In this document: positions 1 to 13,600 of the stretch, in pieces | Layout of the letters: each line of letters opens with the position of its first letter | How positions within the stretch are numbered: the first letter of the stretch is position 1 | Assembly (NCBI RefSeq): GCF_001522545.3 | Contig: NC_031776.1 | Location: 23,469,995 to 23,533,994 of the forward strand | DNA length: 64,000 nucleotides | Source: Parus major | Lineage: Eukaryota; Chordata; Aves; Passeriformes; Paridae | Reading direction: 5' to 3' | Position numbers and translations under genes: made by a program | Notes under the pieces: model-generated | Databases searched by the model: none | Told to the model about the DNA's origin: nothing | What the model saw: the letters and a program-made list of their open reading frames with translations, nothing else

Positions 1-1617
1 TGGGAAGATAGAGCTATTGTATGACCTTCAATCAATCACAAAATTACCTCCAGTCACAAAATAGTTTCCTGCAATAGAGGGTGATTGTAGGATGATGGTA
101 AATAGAAATGTAAATTTGCAGTCAGTCTACAAATGCTTTGTTCCAGCTTAGCCTAGCAGCTAAGCTAAGGAATCCAGTCCTTGATACTCTATCAACTGTG
201 CTGCAGTGCTATGTAGGCACAGTATTTCTTAGCCACCACAAGCTCACAGTGAAGACAATGGTATGCTGCAAGGTCTTTGTGGTTAGTAGAGATTTCCTTA
301 AGGAACACTGGCTATTTCACAGAGCATTAGCACATTTTTTGACCATCAGTGATAGTTTCAGACTAGAAAGTAAAGTTCTCAAGAACAATATTATCTGAGG
401 AAGCTTCCAAGTAAATTCATAGCACTTAAAGTAGATAAAAAGGACTGATAACTCTTTAAAACCACCACTGGGGGAAAAGTTGCTCTATACATTTATGTGT
501 AATGATAAATAACCAACAGGTCCTTCATGTCTAGAAAAATAATTATACTCTGTCATTTGCACCCTGCACATGTGCTCAGCTTTCTGGACTCCTAGTTTGT
601 TAGGTTTTCATTTTCATGACATTTCTGTGCCTTCCTCACCTTAAGGTAAATTGTTACCGATGAAAAAAAGAAGTTTCTAAAATACAACCATTTTCTACTC
701 ATTAACTAAATCCTAGAGAACCTATTTCTACCCAATTCTGGCTATTGCTAATGGAAGGCCTGGAAGTTACAAAAATCAATGTGGTATCTTTTATAAAGGC
801 TACTTCTCTGCAAAATGGTGATTTTAGCCACAGTTTTACCTTCAGGGGGTCTGTGATACAAGGACCTTTCTCCTGAACTAGCAGCGTGAGACAAAAACAT
901 CCATCTTATCCTTGCCACACAAATATAATTTTTGACAGCAGCTCTGAATTCTGCTTCCTTCCAAAGAGAAGGCACCATTCTGCCTGTTGTAATTCAGTCC
1001 TTTTTAACTGGAACATCCTTCATTCATCACTGTAGTTACTGAAATGCTACATATCTGTAGGAATTATACCTGTAAATAGTCCAAAACTCCCATTTCCAAA
1101 AGGATCTAGTATGATTACCAATAATACCCCAGCATCATCTGTGATATCCACCAATCCACAAGAGCTGCATAAAGTGAAAATATTGGTATCACTGCATGTA
1201 TGGTGAAAACTAGCCTCAACAACTTGAGTTGATAGAGTTAACAAAACCTTTAGAAAAAGTATTGGATTTTTGAACTCATGCTACCACTGAGAACACATTT
1301 CTTTCTGTGAAGTTCAAATAGTGATCTTACATACGTAAATAGTACTTTGCTGTTCCACTACACTTGTTGTTGAAGTTCCTATTCTTTGTAGAGGATATTT
1401 TCAGATAATTTCAATACATGCTACTTTTTAAAGACCAATTAAAGTAAAACATTGTAGGACATGCTAAGGTATTTTTGTTCTGAAATAAAGAAGTTTCAAC
1501 TGTGTGGCAAATAACCATTCTTATTTCATTCAGATGAAGATTTATCCACATAAGAAAGTATTCAGCTCCACAGCAAGGGCTCTATAAAAACAGATGCTCA
1601 TTAAAAAAAAACTATAC
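1..1617. other. XRCC5 intron 19, truncated by window edge
   Basis: Lies downstream of exon 19 in transcript direction. I searched the minus strand for the conserved acidic Ku80 tail and its preceding FLAPKD-like start and found neither, so this is read as intron. No RNA gene or repeat family was recognised. Confidence 0.6.
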
Positions 1618-1685
1618 CTTTGCAGCCTCTTCACCCGTCACTGAACTTTGCTCCACTTCATCTTTGGTGATCAAAGAAATTCTGT
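1618..1685 (-). CDS. XRCC5: XRCC5 coding exon 19, last one seen
   Basis: Completes D677, then residues 678-699 ([10 protein letters not shown], then TGEEAAK). Acceptor tttgcag|ACAGAA, donor AAG|GTATAG. In human Ku80 the equivalent point is followed by about 29 residues, including the acidic DNA-PKcs-binding tail. No matching frame was found in 1-1617 on this strand. Confidence 0.92.
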
Positions 1686-4600
1686 CTGCAAAAAGAAACA
1701 GAAACCATAAAAATATCATTAGAAGGCTTCCCAAAAAATTCACCTAATGTTAGAAGTGAAAAAAGTATTCCACATTCCAACTTCTGGATGTGTCATCATC
1801 ACCAGCAAAAAAACAGTATCATTCAAAGGAAAAAGTGACTTGCATAAATGAGTCAACTATGATATAAAATATGATATAAAAATAAATTAATGAGCATATT
1901 CATAAGCTTGTGGAAGTATCCATTTAGGAAACTGCTAATATTGTGACAATCAAACTAATGAGACACTGAAATCATAGATCACAGATGAAATGCTGAAAAT
2001 CTATTAGAAATTACACTTTTAGTCATTCACAGCGTGCTCTCAGGTCCTCAGAAAAAATTAACTCTTATCATTCACACTTGTGTTGTGATTACCTTGTCTT
2101 ACTACTGAAGTGCTGGTCCTGCCTCACTTTGCTCCTTGGTTGTGCCAGCAGCACCACACTGTGCAGTGAAATCCTGCCCACCCCCCCCCCAACAAAGAAA
2201 TTTTAAAAATCTCCATTTATTTTGACCCCAATAGTTTTTCCAGTCTAGCTCATCACTTGGCTGTATCAATGCTTCTGCCTAAATAAGCAGCTGTGGGTGT
2301 GAGAGCAAGGAATCGGAGATTCATAAAAATTTCAGCAGAAGTGTAAGCATAGTATCACCTTCATGTGCCCACAGAACCACATGGCAGTTTCATCAAACAA
2401 AGGAATTTGTCAAACAGATCTGCCTTTCTTCTGAGCCACTAACTCACTAACTTACATCCATCTTCTTTTGGTGACTGCAGTCACTCATGTCAAGACCCAA
2501 TGCACACCACATTTGGTAGAAAAGAGGGGATGGGTCATGTGGCAAGAATGAGAGAAAACGGGACTTCTGCTCTTGTTAGCAGCCAGTAAAAAGCAATTTC
2601 AGCTGCCTACTGAGAGTAGGCAGATTATGCATAAAGCATCAAGATTTCATTTCACCATGTTCTCAAAGGAAGATAATCTCTGCTGTATGAAAATATCATC
2701 TCTCTTTGTACTTGTTTAGTTGATTTTTTTCCTCAGAAATGTACTCCAGTTTGTCAAAAAAACTCTGATTTATACTAACTATAAACTGTTCATGGCTTTT
2801 AAGATCCAAGTTTGCTACTTTCAAAATTTTGTTTCTTTTTCCAAATTTATACAGAGAAGGTCCCCTACAGCACTACTGAATATAATGCTCTCATCAAGTG
2901 TTGTCCTGTGCTGTTTTTTTCACATTGCTAAACAGCTTCCCATCCTGTAATTCAAAGATGTTGGATGAATTAGACATTACAGCATGTCTGGAGTTCACCA
3001 CTTTGAATGGTACTATACAAAAGCACATCACTGCATTTCATAGTATGCACACTTAAGAGATACAGCTGGGCATTTAACAGATTTTCTTAGCATTGGTTCC
3101 AATTAAAAACAAGAGTATGACGCAAAAGACTTTTTTTTTAGTCCCCTATATTTTCTATTTGTGAAAATGTTCCTTTATTTATCACTTGCATAGTCTCTGA
3201 ATGAGTTTTAGAATGGCACTGCCTTTTATCTCCCAGTTTAATCATTGGTAAGTGTCATATTATCACATATTCTGTCCTTCAGGTTACTTAAATACAAAAT
3301 GATCAGTGACACATTTCAACGTTATCTGTGACTTTTTGGAAGCTTAAACTGCAAGAATCTTTTTATAGCTCTATGGCATGAGTTTTTTCCATTTATTCTG
3401 AAATTCAGCTGAAATTGTGCCTTCTCCTTACCCCATAACATTTAATTTGTCTCTTCTTCCACAATTAATTTACCATTTCAACAAGACTTAGTAATGCATT
3501 ATGAATAATGCTGATATGAAACTATTAGTGCAGAAAAGGAAAAGAAGCTGCAACATGAAAGTTGTTTTTTTTTAAATAGGCTGCAGGAACGAAGCATATC
3601 AAAATGCTGCAGTGGGGTGAGTCTAAGTGCCCCACTGCTAATGAAGTTTTCTTACTTAATGGATAAATGCATAATATAACTAGAAATTGTCTGATTCTTT
3701 TTTACACGCCATCCTACCTTGTACCATGATCTCCCAGAAATCAGATAAGGCTTTATCTTCCAACTTTGATTTCAGGGCCTGCAGAAAGTCATTAAAGCTC
3801 TGCACCTTGGACAGCTGAAAAAATATAACAGCAACTGTAAGCAGGAAATACTAAAACTACTAAAGAGCACTACAAACTTCTTCATGAAGTCATTTAACAT
3901 GGTGAGCACAAACATCTCTACAGAATTTGGGTTTTATTTCTATTAAAACCATGAGTTCTAAGGAGAGGCAAGCCACAAAATGTGCCTTTCAGAAAGCCGG
4001 GAAGACTTTCTTGTAACTAGCTTTGTTGAAGAAGAAAAAAAAAGAAGAAGTTGTAGGATTGCACTTTTAACTAGCACAATCATCAGGTCATAGGCTTTCT
4101 GTTTTATGTTTACACAAAAACAACAGCAAATAATACCAGAGAGGCTAGTCCCCATTCCAGTACCAATAAAAGCCCCCATAAAATGCAACTCTATTTCTAA
4201 AATTTGAAATATATTTAAAGTTAAATTCTTTCTGCTGCAGCAATAAATTATAAAGCAAATAGGCCCACCATACCTTCAATGTGAAAGAGGTAAGAGTATT
4301 CACACATTACCTTCATGGCCTCCTCTCTAAAAACTCTGATACAGTCAATCCCTTTCATGTAGTACTGTGAACCTTTATTTTCCAAGAACTGATCAATGCG
4401 GTTTATCAACTGCTGACTCACTGGAAGACAAGGAGAAATAAATTCATAGCTAAATAAACCACTGCAAACAGACAAGAGAAAATGTTACCCAAGAGCCCTG
4501 AAAATCCCAACTAATTTCTGCAGGATTTTAGTAATTTATTTTCTCTTCAATATTTACTTACAGTTAAGGAACTGTCCAATTTTACCCTCTAGCAGACACC

Positions 4601-7600
4601 TCAGCCAGGCAAAACAAAAGTGTGAGGAGGATACAATAGTGATCTATAAACTCAGAAGCATTGTGAAAAATATGACAGGGATAAAATAGTGAGCTAATAG
4701 TGCCCTGCCTCTATCAAAACAAGAGCCAAGATTTGGGTCAAGAACAAACAACAAAACAGGATCTCTTAAAATGTACATCAGTTAACCCCTTTACCACAGG
4801 CTGATTTAAGTTTTGACAGCTTAAAAAATGTTTGAAGAAATTCTTAGAATTCTTAAAAGAGTATGTCTATCACGGGAGATTAACAGTATTGTTGCCATTG
4901 AGGAAAAAGATTCAGGAAAGCTTCCTGACCAAGTTGCAGCATCTGCCTGTCCTGTTCTTGCACTGTTAAAGACCAGTCAGTGGATTAGCAGAACGTTTCT
5001 CCTGACCTACAGCTCTTCCCAGCTCCAGGTGTTATGGGCATAGACATCACCTCAATAATATCAGCTGTGGAAGCATCAACAAAGAAAATCACCTGCCAGA
5101 GTGGTGGAAGAAACAAGAAGTAAACACACCAAGAAGGAGATACTGTTTAAGTATTGTGTTCCACTCTGCTCACTTGTGAGTATGCACAGCACTGGCTGTT
5201 GTATTATTTTCTATAAAATGCCTAATTGAACTGAATCTGAAGGACAACATCCCTGAATAGTGTGAAACAAGGCATCTTTGATATTCTCCCACTAGCTTTT
5301 GACAGTTTCTAGAAAAGGAGGCAAATAATGGTTCTGTCCAACAGCAGCTACAGCACAAAAAAGTGTGCTAAAGTGCCTACTGTGCCAGAGGTAATCAGCT
5401 CACTCTATTTATTTCACCAGTAGCTGACAAACTAAATTGAAGTCTAACTACTTAAGCTTCCCAAGTTAAGTCAGTCCATTTTTTCCATGGTTAATGATTT
5501 TCTCATTAAATGTTCTAATTTCTTATGAATTGCACTAATAAAAGCAAGTCCTGCTGGTGTTTTCAGTAGTGGTGGTGGTTTTTTTAAACACTGTCTTCTC
5601 ATTGATGTGTTAAATTAAAACCTCAGGCACTATGAGGGTGCAATAAAAGTCTTTATTGTCAGAAAGATTCCAGCATACTGTTTGAAATTATCAGACACTC
5701 TACTACTTCTTCTGCATTTAATTTTTTTTAAAATCCCTGTCCATTTGATTGCCCTGGCAGCCATCAGAAGAAAAGACTCTCTTGCTACTGACTGCGAGGT
5801 GTCTCCTTTTGAAATTTGTTTTAAGGAAAAAACAAAACCAGCAATGTTTTACCAGGCACTGAGAGTCCATAATATAGGCAGCAAACATGTTACACAGCAG
5901 CAGTATTTAAAGTCACATTCCTCTAACAGCCTGAAATAGCTTGGCTAAGAAGTTGGTTCTGTCCATTGGGTTTCCCTTAAATGATAAGCCAGTGAATCTA
6001 AAATAGACAAAAATTCCTATGTTCTGATCAGGGGGGCCAAAAGTAATACTAAAGACAGTAGATAAGGATTACAGCCAAAAATTCTTGAAGTGGTTGCTAT
6101 TCCTTTATGTTTCTCATCTGAGAACTTCGTTGGTTTCCTGCTGCCTTTTCATTAGTCTGAATCTTTGGGTCTGGATGCTGCAAAAAATAGATGTCCCTGT
6201 TTTTGGAGGAAGGCATGTTCTGCATAAAGATGTCTTTTTAACTACGCTGTGATAGGCATTAACTCTGATGTGTCCCAAACAAATCTCAGGCACTGAGGTT
6301 TTGAAGAGTAGACCCTTCAGTTACAAACCTACAGCCTATTCAGGCCACTTCTGTGTAACTGTAACTTTTTTCTTCTCTCCCACATTCTCTCCCTCATTCC
6401 ACACACATTTAAGGAAATGAACTAACAACAGACTTCTACATTTTGCATTAACTGAAATTTCCAGCACTCCTAATAACCAACACATTCTGCAGAACATCCC
6501 AAGAAATTTTAATCTCCTCTTTCCTCCTTCTACTGTACCTGACTGGTTAGATAACAAATACAGTTATTAAGGGTAGGAGAACTGCAGGGAGAAAAAAAAA
6601 AAAAATCACAGAATAGATCTTTTAGTTCTAGCAGAATTTAATCCCTTCCCCTCTGGCATTCAGATACATTTCCTACTCCAAAACACATTCACCAGTGCTG
6701 TCATTTTTTGTGAAATATGCCATGAACAATTATATTCAGTTGTTATCTCTGAACAGCTACAGTACAAAAGTGCAGTTATATTTTCATGTTTGTTCAGTTC
6801 AGCTCTTGGTCTTGATTACTATACCAATCAGATATACACAATAAGAGTAGCCAAAACTGTCTATTATTACAGTCCGAGTTTGATTCCTTGGGGATTTTTT
6901 TGCCCCTCTAAAAAAAATAAATCAGGTTAAGAAAATAATTCTTCCTTTAGCCAAAAGACTCCCGTTGTTAATCTTCTGATTAACGTGCTGCTGGTGGTAA
7001 CAATCTGTGTTCATGGACAGTACTTAAAGTGTCATTCACTGACAAATCAGTTAAATCACCTGATAATTAATTTTAAAATACTGCTCTGTATCATCTTTCT
7101 TGAACTGAAAAGAAGAAAGAAATTCTGAACTGAAAAGGGTACTAATTTTTATGGACCTCCATCTTTAAGCCAAGAAAATAGAATTTGAAGATCAAGAGCT
7201 GTTGGCTGTTGAACTACTCCAATACCCTATGAGGTGCTGTTCAGTTTGGAAATGGTGTCTCTAAATGTTCTGTAAGTATGGATCGAAATGATTGAGGCTG
7301 GATAACTGAAGGACACATCCAAATGACCCAAATCCCTGCTAAAAACTGGTTTCACTGTGGAAGAGGTGGCTAAGTGCCCCACAGACTTGAGTTCCGTGTA
7401 GCTCCAAACATGGAGAGTCTCCAAGTTCCCTGAGCCCCTTTTTCTGTGTTCGAGTCCCATCACTGTGATCTTTATTATCTTTTTCTCCATAACATCTAAT
7501 TCAAATTCTGTTTATTGCAACTCAGAGCTTTGAGTCTCATCCAATCACTATGCCCTTCAAAGACAAACCTGGCTTCATCTTCTCTGTGAAGCAGATATAC

Positions 7601-10600
7601 AGAAAACTTCAAAGTGATTCTATATACACAAGTATTTGGTTTGTAAAAACTTTCTAATGACTGAATCATTTTCATCAAACCAGTCATTGCATTTGGCCTA
7701 CCTAGCAGTAGAGCATGAATAATCTCTGAAATATACAAAAACATGCAGTAAGATAAAAATGCAGACAAACTGCAAAAATATGCCAACAAGGAATGAAATT
7801 AAGTATTAGCTTCTTCAAAAACTATCTTAGCTCCAGAAAGGTAATTAACTATAATTATTTCTACAGAAAATATTGCAATAAAATACCAATATTGTTCACA
7901 TGCAGTTACTGATTCCTTTAACTGTATTTTTCTAAAAATGCCTAGGAATAAAATATTAACAAACTTACTATAAATATAGGAATAAGAGCTTAGTGCAATT
8001 TGTCTCTGGACATTTTTTCTTAGGTCCATAAACTGTTGAGTTGTCATTGCAGATTTCTCTCCCAGCTGACAATCAGTAAAATAAAAAAAGCTTTTTTGTC
8101 ATGTTCTCAGACAGGAGTATTGTAAGATGCAATGAAACATGGCTATAAACTCACACAGAAAATTTAGAAATCAAAGAAAATACTATGCATGTGTCAATAT
8201 CTTTTTCTACTCCCCTGATTTCATCTTATATAGAAGCCTAAGAAATACAATACATCAGACATGATCTGCTCTCCAGAAATTCAGACATGGATGAAACCTC
8301 CAAATAGGAGGATGCAGCAGTAGTACATGGCTACTTCTTTGGCATTACAAAGCTGGCAAGCACTGACTGCATTTGAGCATCTTCTCTGAAGCCACAGCAA
8401 TGCAAAAACTCATTGTACACCCTTGGGAGCAACAATTAGATTCTAGTCAGGTAAACTAATCTATTTTATGTGCAGTCATTGATAAAAACGTCAGAAGCTG
8501 TTATCAGAAGACATCTCTTTGTGATGACTGTACACTTGTGACTTGCTCAAAATAAGACCTGCATGAAATGACATCTCTCTGGCCAAGAATGCAAATAAGA
8601 AAGTAAGGATGTCTAGACTGGAACACAATTCTAGTTACATGAGCATCAGTGTTAACCAGTAGGCTGATACCATCAAACGTAACTCACCATGTAACCCTTA
8701 AGCAGCTCCCTACTGTAATAAACTACACAGTTTTCAGGTAAAACCAAAGTGAATTATTGTTTCAGGAATTGAGCTGCCCATCCAGAAAACCTAAGACCCT
8801 TACTAATCAGAAAATCTTTGATTTTTCTAAAGATATGTATTTAGGCATTAGTGGTAAAGTTCTCACATAGCATCAGACACGGACTAGCTTCCACCTAAGA
8901 CTTCTGCTATGAAAGGTACAAACCCTGATTAATGAATCCCAGTGAGGGCACTGCAGGAAATATACTGGTACATATTTTCAGTGATAAATATACCATCAGA
9001 ACATCCTACAAGCCGTTTCAGAAGAAAAATAATCACCTTGCCATCCCTTTATAATTTTGGCGTGGGTGTGCCATTAACCTGCAGCTGAATTAAAAAGCAA
9101 CTGTAGTGTCAGTGTCTAAAGTACAACTCTTTCTTACTGCTATAACTTGGCTAAAAACAACCCATCTCCAATCAAACAGCTGGAAGATCTTTCTCCTCCC
9201 AATGAAAGGACTGCTGTTATTTTAAAAGGTGAATGTAAGCTCTATTCAGTTAGAAAGACTGTAGTAGATGCTTTTTTAAAAGCATCTACTCTTTAAAAGA
9301 AAGAAAAAAAGAATGCAACTTAGCAGTTCTTCTGTCTGCATCATGACACTTGCTACCCTTTTTACAATTAAGTATTTGAATGCTAGACATTATCCTTTTC
9401 TGCAAAGAAATTTCATATTTCTTATGTTCTAGGGAAAAAAAGTTTCATCATTAAATGACAAAATTATACCAAAAAACCCCTTAGAACCACTGAATAGTTT
9501 TAAGGCAGAACTGACTATTTACATAACCAAAGTGCAATACAGCAAGCCATTAAAAACATGCTTGCAATGTTCAGTGTATTAAGCCACCTAAAAGGTTCTA
9601 AAAGCACAAAAAGGATTATCCAGAAGAAAGAGATAATATGCAAAGCATGTTTTTATTTTTAGTGGCTTCTATCTCTCCTTTAAATGGGTGACTGCACTAC
9701 ATTCTGTTTAACTACACCTTATCATTATAGAGCAGATCACATAAAATAAAAGCAAATTGCTCAAAATTTCAGAACTTTCCAAATGTACTGCAGTTATCTC
9801 CAGCACAGCTACCAAGTAGACATATTTAAAAACTCTTTCTAGTCAAACCATCTTCAAGGATAATCACTATACTTATTTCTGCCTTAAAGCTTTCCTGCAT
9901 GATAAAATTTATCACCATAACAAAGTAGTCAACCATTCCACAGTTTCTGTATTGTAATGCATTATACAATGCTTTTTTACTGCATCTTAATATATCTGAG
10001 ATTTAAGAACACAACTCCAAACATTTTTTCAATAAATAATTTCTTCCGGGTGTAATGAAAAATCCATGTAAAAAAGCTAGCTAGCTGGCTTAGAGGTCTG
10101 GAGAGAAATAGCTATGTAGGCTTTAACAGACCACATCACAACTCAATATACCACTAAACACACTCCTGAAACTACATCCAAAAGGACCAAAGGTCTTATT
10201 GAAATACCCAGCACTTCACTTAAGCACTTCTGCAAATCTTTCTTAGAAAAGAAATGTGACATTTGTGGCTATTTGGCAGATCAGGTTTACCCTGCCACAA
10301 CCTTCAAATCGCCCTTTACAAGATAAAGGACCCTATCCATCTTATGCACTCTTTGCAAGACAACTTTGTATTATATAGATCTCATACATATAGCTACTCC
10401 ATGAGGGAAATACCATACAAACCAAGGATAATTTCACTGCATTTTCAGACTTAACTCATGCAAGACAGTGCTTTCACCTGTGCCTTGTGTTCTTCATCTC
10501 TGAGAAGAGTCAGTGGACACAGAACTCCCTCCCAACTTTCAGATTACAAATACTACCTGGCTATTCCACTCTGAATTCACCTGTGCCTTCTTTCACTCAC

Positions 10601-13600
10601 AAACAGTAAGAAATAACCTTTGCATGTAAAGATTTAAGTCCCAGGCATGAGAGTCTCTTTTTTGTTCATGGAACACAAGACAGATTTCTCACATTGTACA
10701 CACCCAACATCTCTCCACTTCAGGCCAGGAAGATCCTGGAAATGAGAAGCTGAGGTTCATTCTGAGTGAGGGAGCTGGTGAATACCAAGAGGTCTTCTGT
10801 TAGAAACACCTGAGGGGTTGTTCAGGTGCCTCAATGGAGCTGTCTAGTGCCTTCTTACCCAAAAACAGCTACCCGAGACTTTTAATTGGGGAAGGCAAGT
10901 ATTAGCTTGTAATTAATTATTAATTACTGTAATAAGAATTAATAATTACATTGAATAATTATTATTTAAATAATTATTATATGGGTTAATTATTATTTAT
11001 TAAATGGGAATTACAGATGACACCTTCCTTGGCTGCATGGCACTACAAGCTAACCTGTAAATTCTACAGAACTCACACCAGAAACTTATGTTTAGACAGA
11101 TGGGTTGCATTTACTGAACCCTGAAGGTGCTCTAGCATAATTAAGATAGACAAAAGTCATTTACCATCTTTGAAGTCAGCATTTTTCTTCCTCACCAGAA
11201 TTCGGAAATCTTCTGCTGGGTTAACACTGCCTACCTAGAAAAAGTACAAAAAACAATTCAATTGTCTTCCAACATCCATCTCTTTCTTCTTGTCAGGCAA
11301 CAAGAATCTTTGAATTTCTTTTTACTTTAAAATGAAAACAGCAGCTGTGTACTTCTCTGCATTCAGACTCAAAAAATCAAAGTAACTCCTGGCAAAAGTC
11401 GGTCATGACATGAGCAAGGTGAATTCACTGCTGCACTCTTGCAAGTTGACCACTTTTCTGGTACTGAGAGGACAGAAACACAAAAATTCAGCTTATCTGC
11501 TAGTTCAGCTTTGAGATCTTCTGTAGCACAGACCTCTCAGACCTCCCTAATCTCACCACATGCTTAGTGAGGAGTGTGAGCTCCCAGGCACATAGGTGGT
11601 TTGCCACTCCAATAGGGACCCCAAAATTAAAAACTTGCCCTTAAATCATCTAGGCTATCTGGCAGAGTCTGACATCTTAAAGCCAAAGCTCTAAATGAGC
11701 ATGCAAATGCAGAAACCTTTCAAAGGAACTAAAACCAGGTCAAATATAAATAAACACTGAAAAATGGATGCATTAACTACAGGGGAAAAAAACAAAAACT
11801 CTACATTGCTTAAATTTTCTTATCAGCAATCATAATTCTCCTACTTTTTTATAATTTTTATGCTTTGCTATCAAAATAATTCATGGACCTTGCAATACAT
11901 TTGCTTGGTCTCACTGTATTTCTTTAAGATGTAGCAATGCCACCTTTCAGGAAATACCAGAAAATTATATTAGGATTACAGAACACTGAAATCTTTTTAG
12001 ATTTTAAATAATTTTATAAGTACCAATAATGCATTTTTCAAAATGAACCATAAAGAATAGCACATTTGAAAAAAATTTAAATTAGCTCAATTTTTTTTTT
12101 TTTTTAGTAAGAGGAAAACAACAAATAAAGGAGGGTGCACAGTTAAGATACAACTTTCATCTACTCACAAAATTATATCTAGTGGCAAGATGAAGCCAAA
12201 TTTCTGATTTAGACCCCCAATTAATGGAGAGAATAATGTCTAAAATCACAGCAATACTTTTGGTTAAATACAAAGAGACAATTTCTATGTTGCAGAAGGT
12301 ATGAAAGACAGCAAGAACAAAATTCAGCCACTGAGCTCCAATTCTGTTTTCTTTAGATCCCCAGGCTTTCCTTTTAAAATTCTAAACACCAGGAGAGAAT
12401 TTTGTCCTAAAATATCCACAACTGATAGAAACTTGTGCTAACATATGCCTAAGGGCAGAGAAAGTTGTCTTTACAATCTCTAGCAGAGAGTCTCAAATGT
12501 ACAAGTAAACAGTATTTCAGTCATGTTTCAGCTAGAAACTCTCCTTTTCTTTTATAAGGAATTCTGTATATTCACTATAACAGACTTAGAGAATTAGTCT
12601 TCCCCTTTAATAATCAGATTTGTGAAAATATGCTTACAGAGGTGATACTGCCTTCAGCAAGTTTCATAATGCTAAAGCTCTCTTCCTCATCTTCAATTTT
12701 TGGTTTCTTAAGGCTGGGTTCATCTTCACTGCAAATGAGAAGGACAAAAATGAATATAAACACTTGAAGATTGTCCTGCCTACTAACTAGGGAGTCAGTA
12801 AATTAATGAAATATACACTGAATTAAACCTCATTACACAACCATTCCAAAATCAACACTTAACCATGCCTCATTTGTCCCTTAGGCTGCACAAACCAGAC
12901 AGTAGAAACAGAGATCAAATTTCATCTTAGCATACAGCAAAGGCATCACTTGTTGAAGGTATGAGATTATTAGTGCTTATTTCAGGTGTGAATTTACTTA
13001 CACAGACCTTCTTCATCTTTCTAAATACAGAATATCTCCAAACACAATTTGGAACCTCTGTGTTGAGTTAACCTTGATAATTTACAGTATATAAGATGAC
13101 TGTAATAAGAATTTGCTATTCTCATTAGATTTTTTTCTAAACATTAAATATCAGTGAAAATTTACCATTTTAGTAAGCCATTAATTTACTATTCAGTCAC
13201 TACCTGCTAGATCCTGTCTTGGAATTTACAGCTAACAAACCTGTTTACATAGTGGCTTTTGAGTGTAATGACAACTATTCTCCATGAGCATATGAGAGCT
13301 CTGTAAACTTTCACCTTATATTTGTTAAAACCTGCTAGACAAAATCCAGTTAAGTAGATCAGAACTCTCTTAGGACATTTTAAGCTACATCTCAAAATGA
13401 TTTCTGAAGTCTACTTATTATTTTTAAAAAGGTAATTGTGATTTTGGGCTACTTTCTCACTTTGTCCTTACAGGTAACATAGAGTAAGGTGTATATTTAA
13501 ACTAGGAACTTAACTCTAAGATGTAACATGCTAACTTTAGAGCACATCTCAGCAACAGAAGAAAAGCCAGATAATCACAACAGGGGAAGAAACTCAGATG

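Larger units (their letters stand above)
4421..11164. other. XRCC5 intron 16, longest intron seen (6.7 kb)
   Basis: AT-rich sequence between exons 16 and 17. It holds a perfect 13-bp inverted repeat at 9263-9290 and a TAAT-rich tract at 10908-11006 close to the exon 16 donor. Several frames of about 75-97 codons at 7.2-8.0 kb show no recognisable domain. No CR1 or LTR was recognised here. Confidence 0.7.

Noticed and set aside
1047..1244. Minus-strand frame considered as the XRCC5 terminal exon because it contains VDITDDAG
   Set aside because: The match to the acidic Ku80 tail is superficial. The surrounding residues do not fit, and no acceptor in the required phase joins exon 19 to give the family sequence.
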